Shown here one piece after another: positions 1-9,451 of a DNA stretch of 64,000 nt. Positions within the stretch are counted from its first letter, which is position 1. Every line of letters starts with the position of its first letter. A program made the translations under genes and the position numbers. The notes beneath the pieces were generated by a model. That model did no database searches. It was not told the DNA's origin and saw only the letters and a program-made list of their open reading frames with translations. Source of the DNA: an uncultured Photobacterium sp. (lineage in GTDB: Bacteria > Pseudomonadota > Gammaproteobacteria > Enterobacterales > Vibrionaceae). The stretch spans positions 225,492 to 289,491 of the forward strand of contig NZ_CANMZV010000003.1 of NCBI RefSeq assembly GCF_947502415.1. Reading direction: 5' to 3'.

Positions 1-3000
1 TCAGCTCCTTACTTGGCAGATCCGTTGAAAGCTTGCCAAGGTGACGCTTAGTCGAGTCGATAAAGCTGGTGTCATCTGCATCCAACAGTAAGAAACCGAA
101 CCCGTCGACAGCTTTCATTACTGTCCCCGACGCATCAGCCACATCCCCCAGCGCTTCCAGGTTCACACCTGAAATCTCCTGACTCTTACGTCCCAGAGCA
201 TCAGCCCCGCTCGCGTTAGGTACAACAATGCTATTGGTCTGTGCCTGCGTGAACATAGAGGAAATAGTTACCCCTGCGTCGCGTGAGCGAGTACCAGCAT
301 TAATTTGCAGCTGGTTAACCGCTTCCTTCGCTGCTTCCAAAGCTTCCTGCTCTTCTTCTGTCAGGCCTTCTTCTGTCAGATCTTCGTTGAATCTTCCATC
401 AGCCTCAGCTTGAGCTTTAGCATCGACATGGCTTGCCGTTTCACCTGCTCCCTGAACATCGTAGGCGTTGCCAGCCAGCTCACTACCTACGGCACCTTCG
501 CGCTCAGGGCGATCGCCTTCATTTTGCTTCGCAGCTTTTGCATCTGCCTGCGCCTGAGATGCTTTGCTCTCGGCAGCAGCACTGTCGCGCTCACCACGAG
601 ACTGCGCATCATCAGATGCACTGTGGGCATCGCGCTCAGCCTGCTCGGCACGTTCTTGCTGAGACAATGCCTCTGCTTTACGAGCCTCTGCATCTGCTTT
701 GGCATCGGCAATGTCCTGCTCGGCTCCTGCGCGGTTCTGTTCACCTTGTGCAACACCGGCTTCTGATTTAGCTACCGCCTCTTTTACATTTTTCTGGTTA
801 TCTGCAATCGCTGTCAAAACCTGTGAAAGGTATTCATCAGAAACATCTTTCATGTTATCCAGTTGCCCTTGAACACCATCAAGGATGCCGCCGGCAAAGT
901 GCTCGCGCCAGCTGTTACCGGATTTGCCTTCATAATCAGCATGGTTATTCAGCGCATCCAGGCCTTGAGCCATTGCGGTCAGCTCTTCAGTTACCGCATT
1001 GGCTTCATCCTTCACTGCATCGCGATGTGCATGACCGTTATTTTCCAATGCATCCTGATCAGTAGATTCAAGCTGAGATTGCGAACCTGACAGAGCAACC
1101 AGTTGTTTTTCTTTTTCCTGCTCCAGGCGCTGACGGTCTGCTTCTGCGCGCTCTTTGTCGCCCATCGCATTTTGTGCGGCTTCATTCTGCTCGGCATGTT
1201 CGCTGACAGCATTGGCATGTTGTAGCATCTCAGATTTCGCAACGACGTTATCCAAGATATAACCCAGCCCATCATTATGGCCTGTGCCTTTAAATTCAAT
1301 TCGGTTACTGCCGGCCTGTGCCGTCAGTTTCAATGTTTTTTGCTGCCAAGCCGACTCATCGCCAGAGGTTGAGAATACAACATTACCGTTCCAGATAACC
1401 TCTATGCCATTGTCAGCTGAAATGCCTTCGCGCTTCGCAAAATCGAAGCTCAGTGAAATGACCTCGCCATCAGCCAGGTTCTGAATATCTTGATAGATGG
1501 TGGTATTTGTGTGCGTTGCCAGCTCAGTAACTCGAGAACCATGACCAGTACTATCAACACCATATACGTTCGCGGCGTAATCCGCTTCAATACCGTGGGT
1601 TGACTGCCAGCCGTGTCGACCTTGCTCAAAGCCACCGTTAGTGATTAAGTTTGGATTTTGCTCTGTATCCGGCGCGTCTTCGACATTAAGGTCACTACGC
1701 ATCAGATCCAGTTCCGGCGTCTCAACATCAGTCACACTGCTGCTCAGGCTATCGCCAAGATCAGTGCTGACTTCATCGATTTCATCCATATTGAAGCCAT
1801 CGATTGAAGAGACTTCTGCCAGATCAATCGCGCCTTTACCCTTGCGGGAACCCGAAGCTGTGGCGTCATCACCCTGAACCAGGTGATTGATTGCCTGACT
1901 ACCGCCGACACCCAGTACGGTCTGCTTGATGTTGTCGAACAGTGCGGACAGCTTATTGCTATCGGTGTTGCTCGATGCCACAGCAAGACTATAGAAATCG
2001 CCGTTACCAATCTTGATAGCCACGTTGTTCTGCGCATAAGAGGCATTGATGCCCAAGCCGTCACCGACGTGGATATTGGCGTTTGCCTTACCTTTCATCA
2101 CCGCAACATTGAGGCCGTCACCGACTTTGGTATTGACGTTAAACTTGCCCCAGGCCACGTTAACCGAAATACCGTCACCGACTTTGGTGTTGATATTGGC
2201 GTCGCCGTATGCCGCCGTCACACTCAGGCCGTTACCGACCGTGGTAGTGATATTCGCCTGGCCTTTCGCTGCGGTCACCTGCATACCATCACCCACTTTG
2301 GTCACGATATTGCCCTTGCTCCACAACGCATTGAAGCTGTCACCATTACCCACCTGGGTAACGATGCTGGCATCACCTTTCGCCAGCACCACATTACGGC
2401 CGTCACCGACTTTGGTGATCACATTCGCCTGCCCCCAGGCACCGGTATAGTCATCACCATTACCGACATGAGTAACGATGTTGGCTTTGCCCTGAACAAC
2501 GGACACTTCCTGGCCGTCACCGACCTTAGTGATCACGTTGGCTTCGCCCTTGGCGAAGTTATAACGGTCACCGTCACCGACATGAGTAAACACGTTAGCA
2601 TTACCCCAGCCAGCATTGATGCCCAGTCCGTCACCGACTTTAGTGATGATGTTCGCCTTGCCTTTGGCAAAACCGATCGTCGCGCCGTCACCGACGTGGG
2701 TCATCACGTTACCGACTTCAGACAGCAGCAGGCCAACCGTTGTACCTTCGCCGACCTTAGTCAGGATATTGCCTTTACCAGCCAGAACCGCGGCTGTGGT
2801 CGCATCACCGACATGAGTCACTACGTTCGCTTTAGCCGCGGCTACCACGCCCATAAAGTCGTCGCCAACCTTGGTCACGATATTCGCTTCGCCCAGCGCC
2901 AGTACCCCTGTCAGACCATCACCAACATGGGTCATGATATTGGCTTTACCGAACATTGCAGCCAGTGTCGTACCATCACCGACCTTAGTCATGATGTTTG

Positions 3001-6000
3001 CTTCACCGGCAAACATACCAATACTGGTGCCGTTACCGACATGGGTCATGATGTTCGCTTTACCGACCATCAACGCCGCCGTCAGTTCATCACCGACTTT
3101 GGTCATGATGTTGGCCTGACCAATCATCGCAGCAAAGGTTGAGCCATCACCAACATGGGTAAAGATATTGGCATTACCGACCATCGCCGCCAACGTCATA
3201 CCGTTACCGACCTTGGTCGCAATATTGCCCTTAGCCAGCATTAAGGCTACCGACATACCGTCACCGATATGGGTAAACACATTGGCCTCTGCCACCATCA
3301 GCGCCAGTGCATTACCGTTGCCAACCTTGGTAAATACGTTGCCCAAACCGCCCATCAGCGCCCAGGCGTCACCTTCACCAACATGGGTAAAGATATTACC
3401 GGCACCAACCATAGCAGCGATCGATGTACCGTCACCGACTTTGGTGAAGATATTGCCTGCCGCCCCCATCACACCGAGGGTCTGGCCGTCACCGACATGG
3501 GTCAGCACGTTACCGATACCCAGCATCACACCGGTCGTGTTACCGTTACCGACCTTGGTCAAAACATTAGCACCACCGACCATCACACCAGTAGTCGCAC
3601 CGTCACCGACATGCGTCAGTACGTTGGCACCACCACCCATCACAGCCAGCGCATCCCCCTTACCTTTCTTGGTCAGGATATTCGCGCCGCCAAGGGCTAC
3701 CGCTGTCGTATCGGAAGATTCGTCATCACCGCTGATATGAGTGATGACGTTAGCACCGCCAAGCATGCCGGCGATCAGATCACCACCACCAATTTTCGAC
3801 AGCACATTGGCGCCACCGGCAAGCACAGAGGCAATATCGCCATTACCCATCTGGGTCATAACGTTAAAACCACCGGCAGCCATCCAGGTCGCGTTACCAT
3901 TGCCCACCTGAGTATGGGTGTTGTAACCGCCCAGCATTGCCACTTGGCTGTCACCGTTGCCTTTGTGTACCGAGATATTGCCGTAAGCCAGCAGGTGCGC
4001 CAGGTATTGACCGTCACCAACGCGCACAAGCACGTTAACCGCACCACCGGCTGTCACATCCATCTTGCCTTGCTGACTCTGGTGAACCAGCACGTTAGCC
4101 AGACCGACACCACGGAAGGTCAAATCACCCAGCTCACCGCTCTTGACGATAACGTTGGCTGCACCGCCACCAATAAACTCGGTGTCACCGAACTTAGAGC
4201 TGTGCTGAATAACGTTGGCAATACCGCCGCCACTGAAGTAGACGTTACCGCGAGTGACGTTGGAATTAATGACATTGCCGCCACCAGCGCCTTCAAAGCG
4301 AACATCACCGGAGCTCTCGCCGTCAACCTTCGCTGACTCAACCAGTGCCTGCTCACTGTATTCCTGCATCTGCTCAACATGTTCAGATGTGCTGCGCACC
4401 GCATTAACGCTATATTGCAACTCACTCAATGAATAACCACCGGTTCCCATCTCGTGGTAACCGTTAGCGGTTGAAATATCAGCATTGGCCAGATCAGCCA
4501 TATGGTCGCCAGTTTTGTACCAAGCCTTAGCCAGATACTTCAGCTCACCGGTTTTCTCATCATTAGCCAGCTCAACCACAACAATTTTGGTATGGGCACC
4601 AAGCTTCTTGGCATACACGTAAGTATTAGCTTTACAGTTAGATTTCACTGCTGACACGTCAACAGCAGTACCATCGGCATAAATGGCGTGACCACTCATT
4701 TTGGCATCAGCCAGCGTCACGTCCGCCGCATCAATCAACGTGCCGTCACCGTAGCTCACCCACTGGTTTTCAATCAGGTCTTTTTCTACCGCATGGATCG
4801 TCACTGGCTGCTGATGTTCAAACGTCAGATCAGAAAGCGTATACGCGCCATTTTGATTAATGGCAGTAAAGCCATTGCTAGAAGAGATATCTTTATCGGC
4901 AAGATTTTCTAAATGATTCCCCTCTTTATACCAGGCCGTCGAATAGTACTTTAACTTGCCTGTCTGAGGATCGTTAGAAAGTTGAACCTTGTTAATTTTG
5001 GTATAGTGTTTATCTGTGAACGCAAACAGGTAGGTATTAGGTTCTGTTGTCGACTTAATGCCGGTAACCGACTGGTTATAGCCAATCCAGCTACCACTCA
5101 TGGTCGCCGTGGTAAGTGCAATGTTTTCCGCTTTGGCTGTATCCAGACCTTCACTTGAAAATTCATTGCCTGCGCCCTTACGGGTAATGGTGTTATAAGC
5201 ACCGGCACCGGTAAAGTGAATATTGCCGTGAGCAACATCAGAGTACAGACTGTTGTATCCGCCTACCCCTTCGAAATCAATGTCACCACGGGTTTCGGTA
5301 TACACATCTTCAGCATGGCGGGTTCGCTCGATACGGTTTGAGGCTCCGGCACCTCTCATGGTGATATCACCCGCTTTACCGCGTCGGACAATGTGGTTAT
5401 CAACACCTGCCCCAGCAAAGAAGATATTACCGGTTTCTACACGAGAGCTGATGCTGTTAGCAGCCCCTGCGCCATAAAACGAGATGTTACCGTGAGAGCC
5501 CTGATATTTATCGAACCAGGTGCGATCAATTTTATTGGCAGCACCTGCTCCGCTATAAGACAAATCACCATCATTGGTTTCGTGCCAGAGACGGTTATAA
5601 CCACCTGCCCCACTGAAGGTCATGCCTCCAGACTCACCTTTGCGAACCAGGTGATTATACGCGGCAGCACCGGAATAATTTACAGCACCGTGACGACCTG
5701 TATGCTCGATATCGACACCACCTGCGGCTCCTTCGAAGGAAATATTTCCATCACCGGATTTATTGATATCTGCATACCCGGCAGCGCCCCGCACAGTCAG
5801 GTTGCCACCAGTATCATCTACCCTGAGGTAGCCAGCACCGGCTGAAACCGTGTCGTTTCCTTCGCCGGTATAAATTGTCGCCCCGATAGACCCCAACTTA
5901 ATGTGGTCATCGCCTCCGTAGGCATGAATATTTCCGCCAAACCCGATAGCAACAATGTCATTGTTACCCTCATCGGCGGAATAGTTCCCCGTGAAGAAGT

Positions 6001-6031
6001 ATTCAACACTTCTCCAAAATGGTTTACCCAT
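1..6031 (-). CDS. rtxA: MARTX toxin RtxA, N-terminal part (runs off the window)
   Basis: Multifunctional-autoprocessing RTX toxin, a very large secreted protein that delivers effector domains into eukaryotic cells. The frame is open from ATG at 6031 to the window edge, about 2,010 codons. The N-terminus (MGKPFWRSVEYFFTGN) matches the MARTX family start. It is followed by glycine-rich repeats of the GAGxxN type (about residues 1-330 and 560-800), then by many roughly 20-residue repeats of the form GxANxxTKVGDG (about 800-1350). Next comes a jelly-roll-like segment starting NLITNGGFEQG near residue 1457, and then an Ala/Glu-rich coiled-coil stretch (about 1600-1900). The effector region, cysteine protease domain and C-terminal repeats lie outside the window, so effector content is unknown. 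It follows rtxC by 22 bp. I checked the frame at several points and saw no frameshift. Confidence 0.95.
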   Translation of the reverse strand, partial: MGKPFWRSVEYFFTGNYSADEGNNDIVAIGFGGNIHAYGGDDHIKLGSIGATIYTGEGNDTVSAGAGYLRVDDTGGNLTVRGAAGYADINKSGDGNISFEGAAGGVDIEHTGRHGAVNYSGAAAYNHLVRKGESGGMTFSGAGGYNRLWHETNDGDLSYSGAGAANKIDRTWFDKYQGSHGNISFYGAGAANSISSRVETGNIFFAGAGVDNHIVRRGKAGDITMRGAGASNRIERTRHAEDVYTETRGDIDFEGVGGYNSLYSDVAHGNIHFTGAGAYNTITRKGAGNEFSSEGLDTAKAENIALTTATMSGSWIGYNQSVTGIKSTTEPNTYLFAFTDKHYTKINKVQLSNDPQTGKLKYYSTAWYKEGNHLENLADKDISSSNGFTAINQNGAYTLSDLTFEHQQPVTIHAVEKDLIENQWVSYGDGTLIDAADVTLADAKMSGHAIYADGTAVDVSAVKSNCKANTYVYAKKLGAHTKIVVVELANDEKTGELKYLAKAWYKTGDHMADLANADISTANGYHEMGTGGYSLSELQYSVNAVRSTSEHVEQMQEYSEQALVESAKVDGESSGDVRFEGAGGGNVINSNVTRGNVYFSGGGIANVIQHSSKFGDTEFIGGGAANVIVKSGELGDLTFRGVGLANVLVHQSQQGKMDVTAGGAVNVLVRVGDGQYLAHLLAYGNISVHKGNGDSQVAMLGGYNTHTQVGNGNATWMAAGGFNVMTQMGNGDIASVLAGGANVLSKIGGGDLIAGMLGGANVITHISGDDESSDTTAVALGGANILTKKGKGDALAVMGGGANVLTHVGDGATTGVMVGGANVLTKVGNGNTTGVMLGIGNVLTHVGDGQTLGVMGAAGNIFTKVGDGTSIAAMVGAGNIFTHVGEGDAWALMGGLGNVFTKVGNGNALALMVAEANVFTHIGDGMSVALMLAKGNIATKVGNGMTLAAMVGNANIFTHVGDGSTFAAMIGQANIMTKVGDELTAALMVGKANIMTHVGNGTSIGMFAGEANIMTKVGDGTTLAAMFGKANIMTHVGDGLTGVLALGEANIVTKVGDDFMGVVAAAKANVVTHVGDATTAAVLAGKGNILTKVGEGTTVGLLLSEVGNVMTHVGDGATIGFAKGKANIITKVGDGLGINAGWGNANVFTHVGDGDRYNFAKGEANVITKVGDGQEVSVVQGKANIVTHVGNGDDYTGAWGQANVITKVGDGRNVVLAKGDASIVTQVGNGDSFNALWSKGNIVTKVGDGMQVTAAKGQANITTTVGNGLSVTAAYGDANINTKVGDGISVNVAWGKFNVNTKVGDGLNVAVMKGKANANIHVGDGLGINASYAQNNVAIKIGNGDFYSLAVASSNTDSNKLSALFDNIKQTVLGVGGSQAINHLVQGDDATASGSRKGKGAIDLAEVSSIDGFNMDEIDEVSTDLGDSLSSSVTDVETPELDLMRSDLNVEDAPDTEQNPNLITNGGFEQGRHGWQSTHGIEADYAANVYGVDSTGHGSRVTELATHTNTTIYQDIQNLADGEVISLSFDFAKREGISADNGIEVIWNGNVVFSTSGDESAWQQKTLKLTAQAGSNRIEFKGTGHNDGLGYILDNVVAKSEMLQHANAVSEHAEQNEAAQNAMGDKERAEADRQRLEQEKEKQLVALSGSQSQLESTDQDALENNGHAHRDAVKDEANAVTEELTAMAQGLDALNNHADYEGKSGNSWREHFAGGILDGVQGQLDNMKDVSDEYLSQVLTAIADNQKNVKEAVAKSEAGVAQGEQNRAGAEQDIADAKADAEARKAEALSQQERAEQAERDAHSASDDAQSRGERDSAAAESKASQAQADAKAAKQNEGDRPEREGAVGSELAGNAYDVQGAGETASHVDAKAQAEADGRFNEDLTEEGLTEEEQEALEAAKEAVNQLQINAGTRSRDAGVTISSMFTQAQTNSIVVPNASGADALGRKSQEISGVNLEALGDVADASGTVMKAVDGFGFLLLDADDTSFIDSTKRHLGKLSTDLPSKEL

Positions 6032-6053
6032 AAGCCAAACTCTTATTCAAAAG

Positions 6054-6515
6054 TTAAATAGAAAACCACTGTATTTGCCTGATACAGCGATCGTTTTGAG
6101 CATCCACCTTGCCGCGGACAGTACAGACTTTCTGACCTTTCCACGGCAGGAATACACGGCGACGCAAGTCATTGACGACCTGGCGACCATGCCCGAAAGG
6201 AGCAATCATCTCCGGAATGAAAATATGCTGGCCGGAACGCCAGTCGGATGGTGATATTTCCCTTTCTCCTGAGAGCAGCTCATCTCGGTTCTGCTCAGAC
6301 AAAAACGCCCAATTACAAAAGGCAATCGGGCGTCCGTGTTCATCTTCGTAGTAGCAAAACTGATTTAACTCAAATGCAGGCATAATGCGTTGTTGCCATT
6401 CAGCCAGCACATACCTACGATGAAGTGGTGAATGTTGGCTAAGCAACATTACACCACCGATCATATGTTGTATTTGCGCTAAAGTGAGTTCTGCTGGTTG
6501 ATGCTTAATGGACAT
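6054..6515 (-). CDS. rtxC: RtxC, toxin-activating lysine acyltransferase
   Basis: HlyC-family acyltransferase that transfers a fatty acyl group from acyl-ACP to lysines of the RTX toxin in the cytoplasm. The 153-residue product starts at ATG 6515. A longer reading from TTG 6527 is less likely because the ATG gives the family's usual length. The SPLHRRY motif carries the expected catalytic histidine. The SGQHIFIPEMIAPFG segment aligns with the second active-site region of HlyC, where a Glu stands at the position I align with the HlyC catalytic Asp. The gene lies between rtxH and rtxA on the same strand, consistent with one rtxHCA transcript. Confidence 0.93.
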   Translation of the reverse strand: MSIKHQPAELTLAQIQHMIGGVMLLSQHSPLHRRYVLAEWQQRIMPAFELNQFCYYEDEHGRPIAFCNWAFLSEQNRDELLSGEREISPSDWRSGQHIFIPEMIAPFGHGRQVVNDLRRRVFLPWKGQKVCTVRGKVDAQNDRCIRQIQWFSI

Positions 6516-6537
6516 ACGCCTTATCAACCAAATTTAA

Positions 6538-6903
6538 TTATTTTTTTGCGCGGGTAGAGCGTTTCTTCGGTGCCGCTTTTTCTTCTGCTTTTACTGATTC
6601 TTCTGCTAAAGCCTCTTCAGCTTCATTTTCAACAGCTTGTGCTGCAGGCAAGAAACCGGCTGCAACCAGCTTTTCAAACTCAGCTTCCATACGAGGGTCT
6701 TCAAGCATGTTTTTAATCATCGAAACCATGTACATAAAGCCAGATGCTGGCATATGGACAACTTGTTTCAGTTCAAGATCATTATCACTTTCGGCCATTA
6801 CACCGTTAGCCATACTATTTTGATCCTGGCCGACAAAATAAAGAGAAAATAGACCTTTGTTGTAATTTACGCTTGAGACTGTTTGAACGAACTTTTCTGT
6901 CAT
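6538..6903 (-). CDS. rtxH: RtxH, conserved small protein of the MARTX operon
   Basis: Conserved hypothetical protein encoded upstream of rtxC in MARTX loci. Its biochemical role is not established. The 121-residue product starts at ATG 6903, because the 11 extra upstream codons have no support. It has a globular N-terminal part (about residues 1-80) and a low-complexity tail rich in Glu, Ala and Lys ending in a basic stretch (KKRSTRAKK). There is no signal peptide or membrane segment. It is the first gene of the leftward rtxHCA unit and is divergent from rtxBDE. The symbol is given by position and overall resemblance. Confidence 0.75.
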   Translation of the reverse strand: MTEKFVQTVSSVNYNKGLFSLYFVGQDQNSMANGVMAESDNDLELKQVVHMPASGFMYMVSMIKNMLEDPRMEAEFEKLVAAGFLPAAQAVENEAEEALAEESVKAEEKAAPKKRSTRAKK

Positions 6904-7348
6904 GGAAACCACCTTACTTTTTATAATTAATGTCAATAACCTGGCATTTAGTAAAAACCAAATGAGTCTCCAGCCTGATATATATAGGACGGAGTTTTAT
7001 TTAAAAATATAATTATTCAACACGTCGCAAATTGATTATTACAGAAATATTACAACGTAAAAATATAACGTTCAATAAAAACAAGCATAAAATAATAGAG
7101 CAAACATTCTATTTTTGGGACCATTCCCATAAGCACCTTAAAAACGGCTTGTATTGTATAAATATGCCAACAGTGCATTTGCGTCATTATTGACGCAAAT
7201 AAAATCCAACGGCCAATAATTTAGAATCAAGCTAGTAATAATCACGCTTTTCCACAAAATAGATAAGGTTGATAGTTATTGGTACAGGTGATAGCATCCC
7301 CCTCAATAACATATAAAAAATCTATTTACTCGCCTAATCAGACTAACT
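6904..7348. promoter_or_regulatory. Divergent promoter region between rtxHCA and rtxBDE
   Basis: A 445-bp very AT-rich gap between the divergent rtxH and rtxB starts. It must contain the promoters of both units. I could not pick unambiguous -35/-10 pairs or operator sites because the AT bias yields many weak matches. In related vibrios this interval is controlled by HlyU and H-NS (established for Vibrio vulnificus). Whether that holds here is inference. Confidence 0.6.
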
Positions 7349-9451
7349 ATGACGCATAATGAAAGGCTGACACTTTCATGTATTCAGCTTTATTTAAAAA
7401 TTAGCGGTAATAAAGAAAACATTAATAAAACTGCTGATTTAATAAAAACTAATACTTATAAATCCGAAATTAAAAATCTAGAAATAGAAAATGGTATTCG
7501 TGTATTAACAAAACATTCAGCAAAACAAAACACATCTAAAATAAAAACGCCTTCAATCCTTTTTGATCACCAGGGTACACCTTTCATTTTAGCTAACACT
7601 AATAAAGAAAAATGTTTAATACAAAAAGCTAATACAGAGAAACCTGAAATCTGGACGTATGGTGAACTATTGACCACTTGGGGTGGGAAATGGCTTGAAA
7701 TAAAACAATCTCAATCCCTGTTTGATATTCGCTGGTTCCTCCCTGAATTTCTCAAGCACAAAAAGTTACTCGGCGAGCTCTTTTTATTTTCATTTGTCTT
7801 ACAGATCCTGGCCCTAATTTCACCGCTCTTTTTCCAGGTTGTCATGGATAAGGTTCTGGTGCATCAGGCTTGGTCAACCCTGGATGTATTGGTATTCGGG
7901 CTTGTCGTTACCGGCATTGTCGAAGTGCTGCTCAGAGGACTACGAGAATATCAGTATGCTCACACTGCCAACCGGATTGATATCCAACTAGGCCTGAAAC
8001 TCGTCAAGCACCTGTTTGGTCTGCCCCTGCTGTTTTTCAAATCCCGCCAGGTTGGGGCAATTGTCACCCGTGTCCGCGAACTTGATACCATTCGGGAATT
8101 TTTGACCGGCTCCATGTTTACCCTCACGGTCGACTTACTGTTTATGTTCGTCTTCATCTACGTGATGAGCCTTCTCTCAAGCACGCTTACCTGGCTATTT
8201 GTCGCTACTATCCCGCTATATGCCCTGCTGGCTTGGTGGCTGACCCCGAGAATGCAGGCATCCATCGAGAAACAGTTTACCCATGCGGCCGCCAACACCT
8301 CATTTCTGACCGAAACCGTGGCCGGTTCCGAAACAGTCAAAAGCCTGGCCATCGAGCCGAGATTTGTCCGTCGCTGGGACGAACAAACAGAAAAAATGGT
8401 CAGCACAGGATATGCCGTCCAGCAACTGAACAATCGCTCCAACCATACCGTTCAGCTGATTCAAAAAATCACCAGTGTTGCCATATTATGGCTCGGCGCC
8501 ACCGAAGTCCTGTCACTACACATGACTATCGGTCAGCTGATTGCCTTCAATATGATGGCGAACCATATTGCCCAGCCTCTATCGCGACTGGTTGAACTTT
8601 GGGGCCAGTTTATCCAGACCCGCATCGCCGTTGATAAACTGGGAGATATGCTTAACTTACCGGCAGAACAGCATACCGGCAACAATAACGTCACACTGCA
8701 CGGTGCGATTTCGTTCAAAGACATCGTATTCCGCTATCAGCCAGATATACCGCAGACAATCAATGGCCTGTCACTGGATATCAGGGCTGGTGAAACACTG
8801 GGCGTCGTCGGCACATCCGGCTCAGGTAAGAGTACCCTGGCACGCTTACTGTTGCGACTATACAGCCCGGAGCAAGGACAGATCACCGTCGATGGTATCC
8901 CGCTAAACCAAATCAGTGTCCACCAGCTCAGGCAGCAAATCGGGGTGGTGTTGCAAGAAAACTTTCTATTCAACAAAACCGTCAGCGAGAATATCGGCCA
9001 GTCCCGCCCGGAAGCCTGCCTAGAAGAAATCATTGAGGCAGCTAAACTATCCGGTGCCCACGATTTTATTCTCAAACTTCCGATGGGCTACGACACAGTT
9101 CTGGCTGAAGGCGGTCAGTCCCTGTCCGGCGGACAACGACAGCGTATGGCAATTGCCCGTACTCTGCTTTCCGACCCGCGGATTCTGATCCTGGATGAGG
9201 CAACCAGTGCGCTTGATGATGAATCCCAGGCCTTGATCCAGGCCAACATGGCCCAGATCGCCAGAGGACGCACCGTGATCACCATTGCCCACCGACTTTC
9301 GACAGTCAGGGATTGCGATCGGATCATCGTGCTGCATCAGGGCAATATCATCGAACAGGGCAACCATCAGATGCTGCTTGAACATGGCAAACAATACAAA
9401 CAGTTATGGCAACTTCAGCAAGAGCTGAAACAGGAGGAGACCACAGCATGA
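7349..9451 (+). CDS. rtxB: RtxB, type I secretion ABC transporter for the MARTX toxin
   Basis: Inner-membrane exporter ATPase of the HlyB type, 700 residues. A degenerate C39-peptidase-like domain occupies about residues 1-130. The transmembrane domain spans about 145-430. The nucleotide-binding domain has Walker A GTSGSGKST near 487, signature LSGGQRQR near 591 and Walker B ILILDEATSALD near 611. MARTX systems use a heterodimer of RtxB and RtxE with the RtxD adaptor and an outer-membrane TolC encoded elsewhere (family knowledge). The first about 110 codons are noticeably AT-rich compared with the rest. No strong Shine-Dalgarno is visible before ATG 7349, so the start is the least certain part. 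Its stop overlaps the rtxD start (ATGA). Confidence 0.93.
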   Translation: MTHNERLTLSCIQLYLKISGNKENINKTADLIKTNTYKSEIKNLEIENGIRVLTKHSAKQNTSKIKTPSILFDHQGTPFILANTNKEKCLIQKANTEKPEIWTYGELLTTWGGKWLEIKQSQSLFDIRWFLPEFLKHKKLLGELFLFSFVLQILALISPLFFQVVMDKVLVHQAWSTLDVLVFGLVVTGIVEVLLRGLREYQYAHTANRIDIQLGLKLVKHLFGLPLLFFKSRQVGAIVTRVRELDTIREFLTGSMFTLTVDLLFMFVFIYVMSLLSSTLTWLFVATIPLYALLAWWLTPRMQASIEKQFTHAAANTSFLTETVAGSETVKSLAIEPRFVRRWDEQTEKMVSTGYAVQQLNNRSNHTVQLIQKITSVAILWLGATEVLSLHMTIGQLIAFNMMANHIAQPLSRLVELWGQFIQTRIAVDKLGDMLNLPAEQHTGNNNVTLHGAISFKDIVFRYQPDIPQTINGLSLDIRAGETLGVVGTSGSGKSTLARLLLRLYSPEQGQITVDGIPLNQISVHQLRQQIGVVLQENFLFNKTVSENIGQSRPEACLEEIIEAAKLSGAHDFILKLPMGYDTVLAEGGQSLSGGQRQRMAIARTLLSDPRILILDEATSALDDESQALIQANMAQIARGRTVITIAHRLSTVRDCDRIIVLHQGNIIEQGNHQMLLEHGKQYKQLWQLQQELKQEETTA

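Noticed and set aside
1883..4336. Long + strand frames through the MARTX repeat region
   Set aside because: They are shadows of the rtxA repeats: the periodic repeats keep several other frames open. The minus strand matches MARTX sequence throughout.
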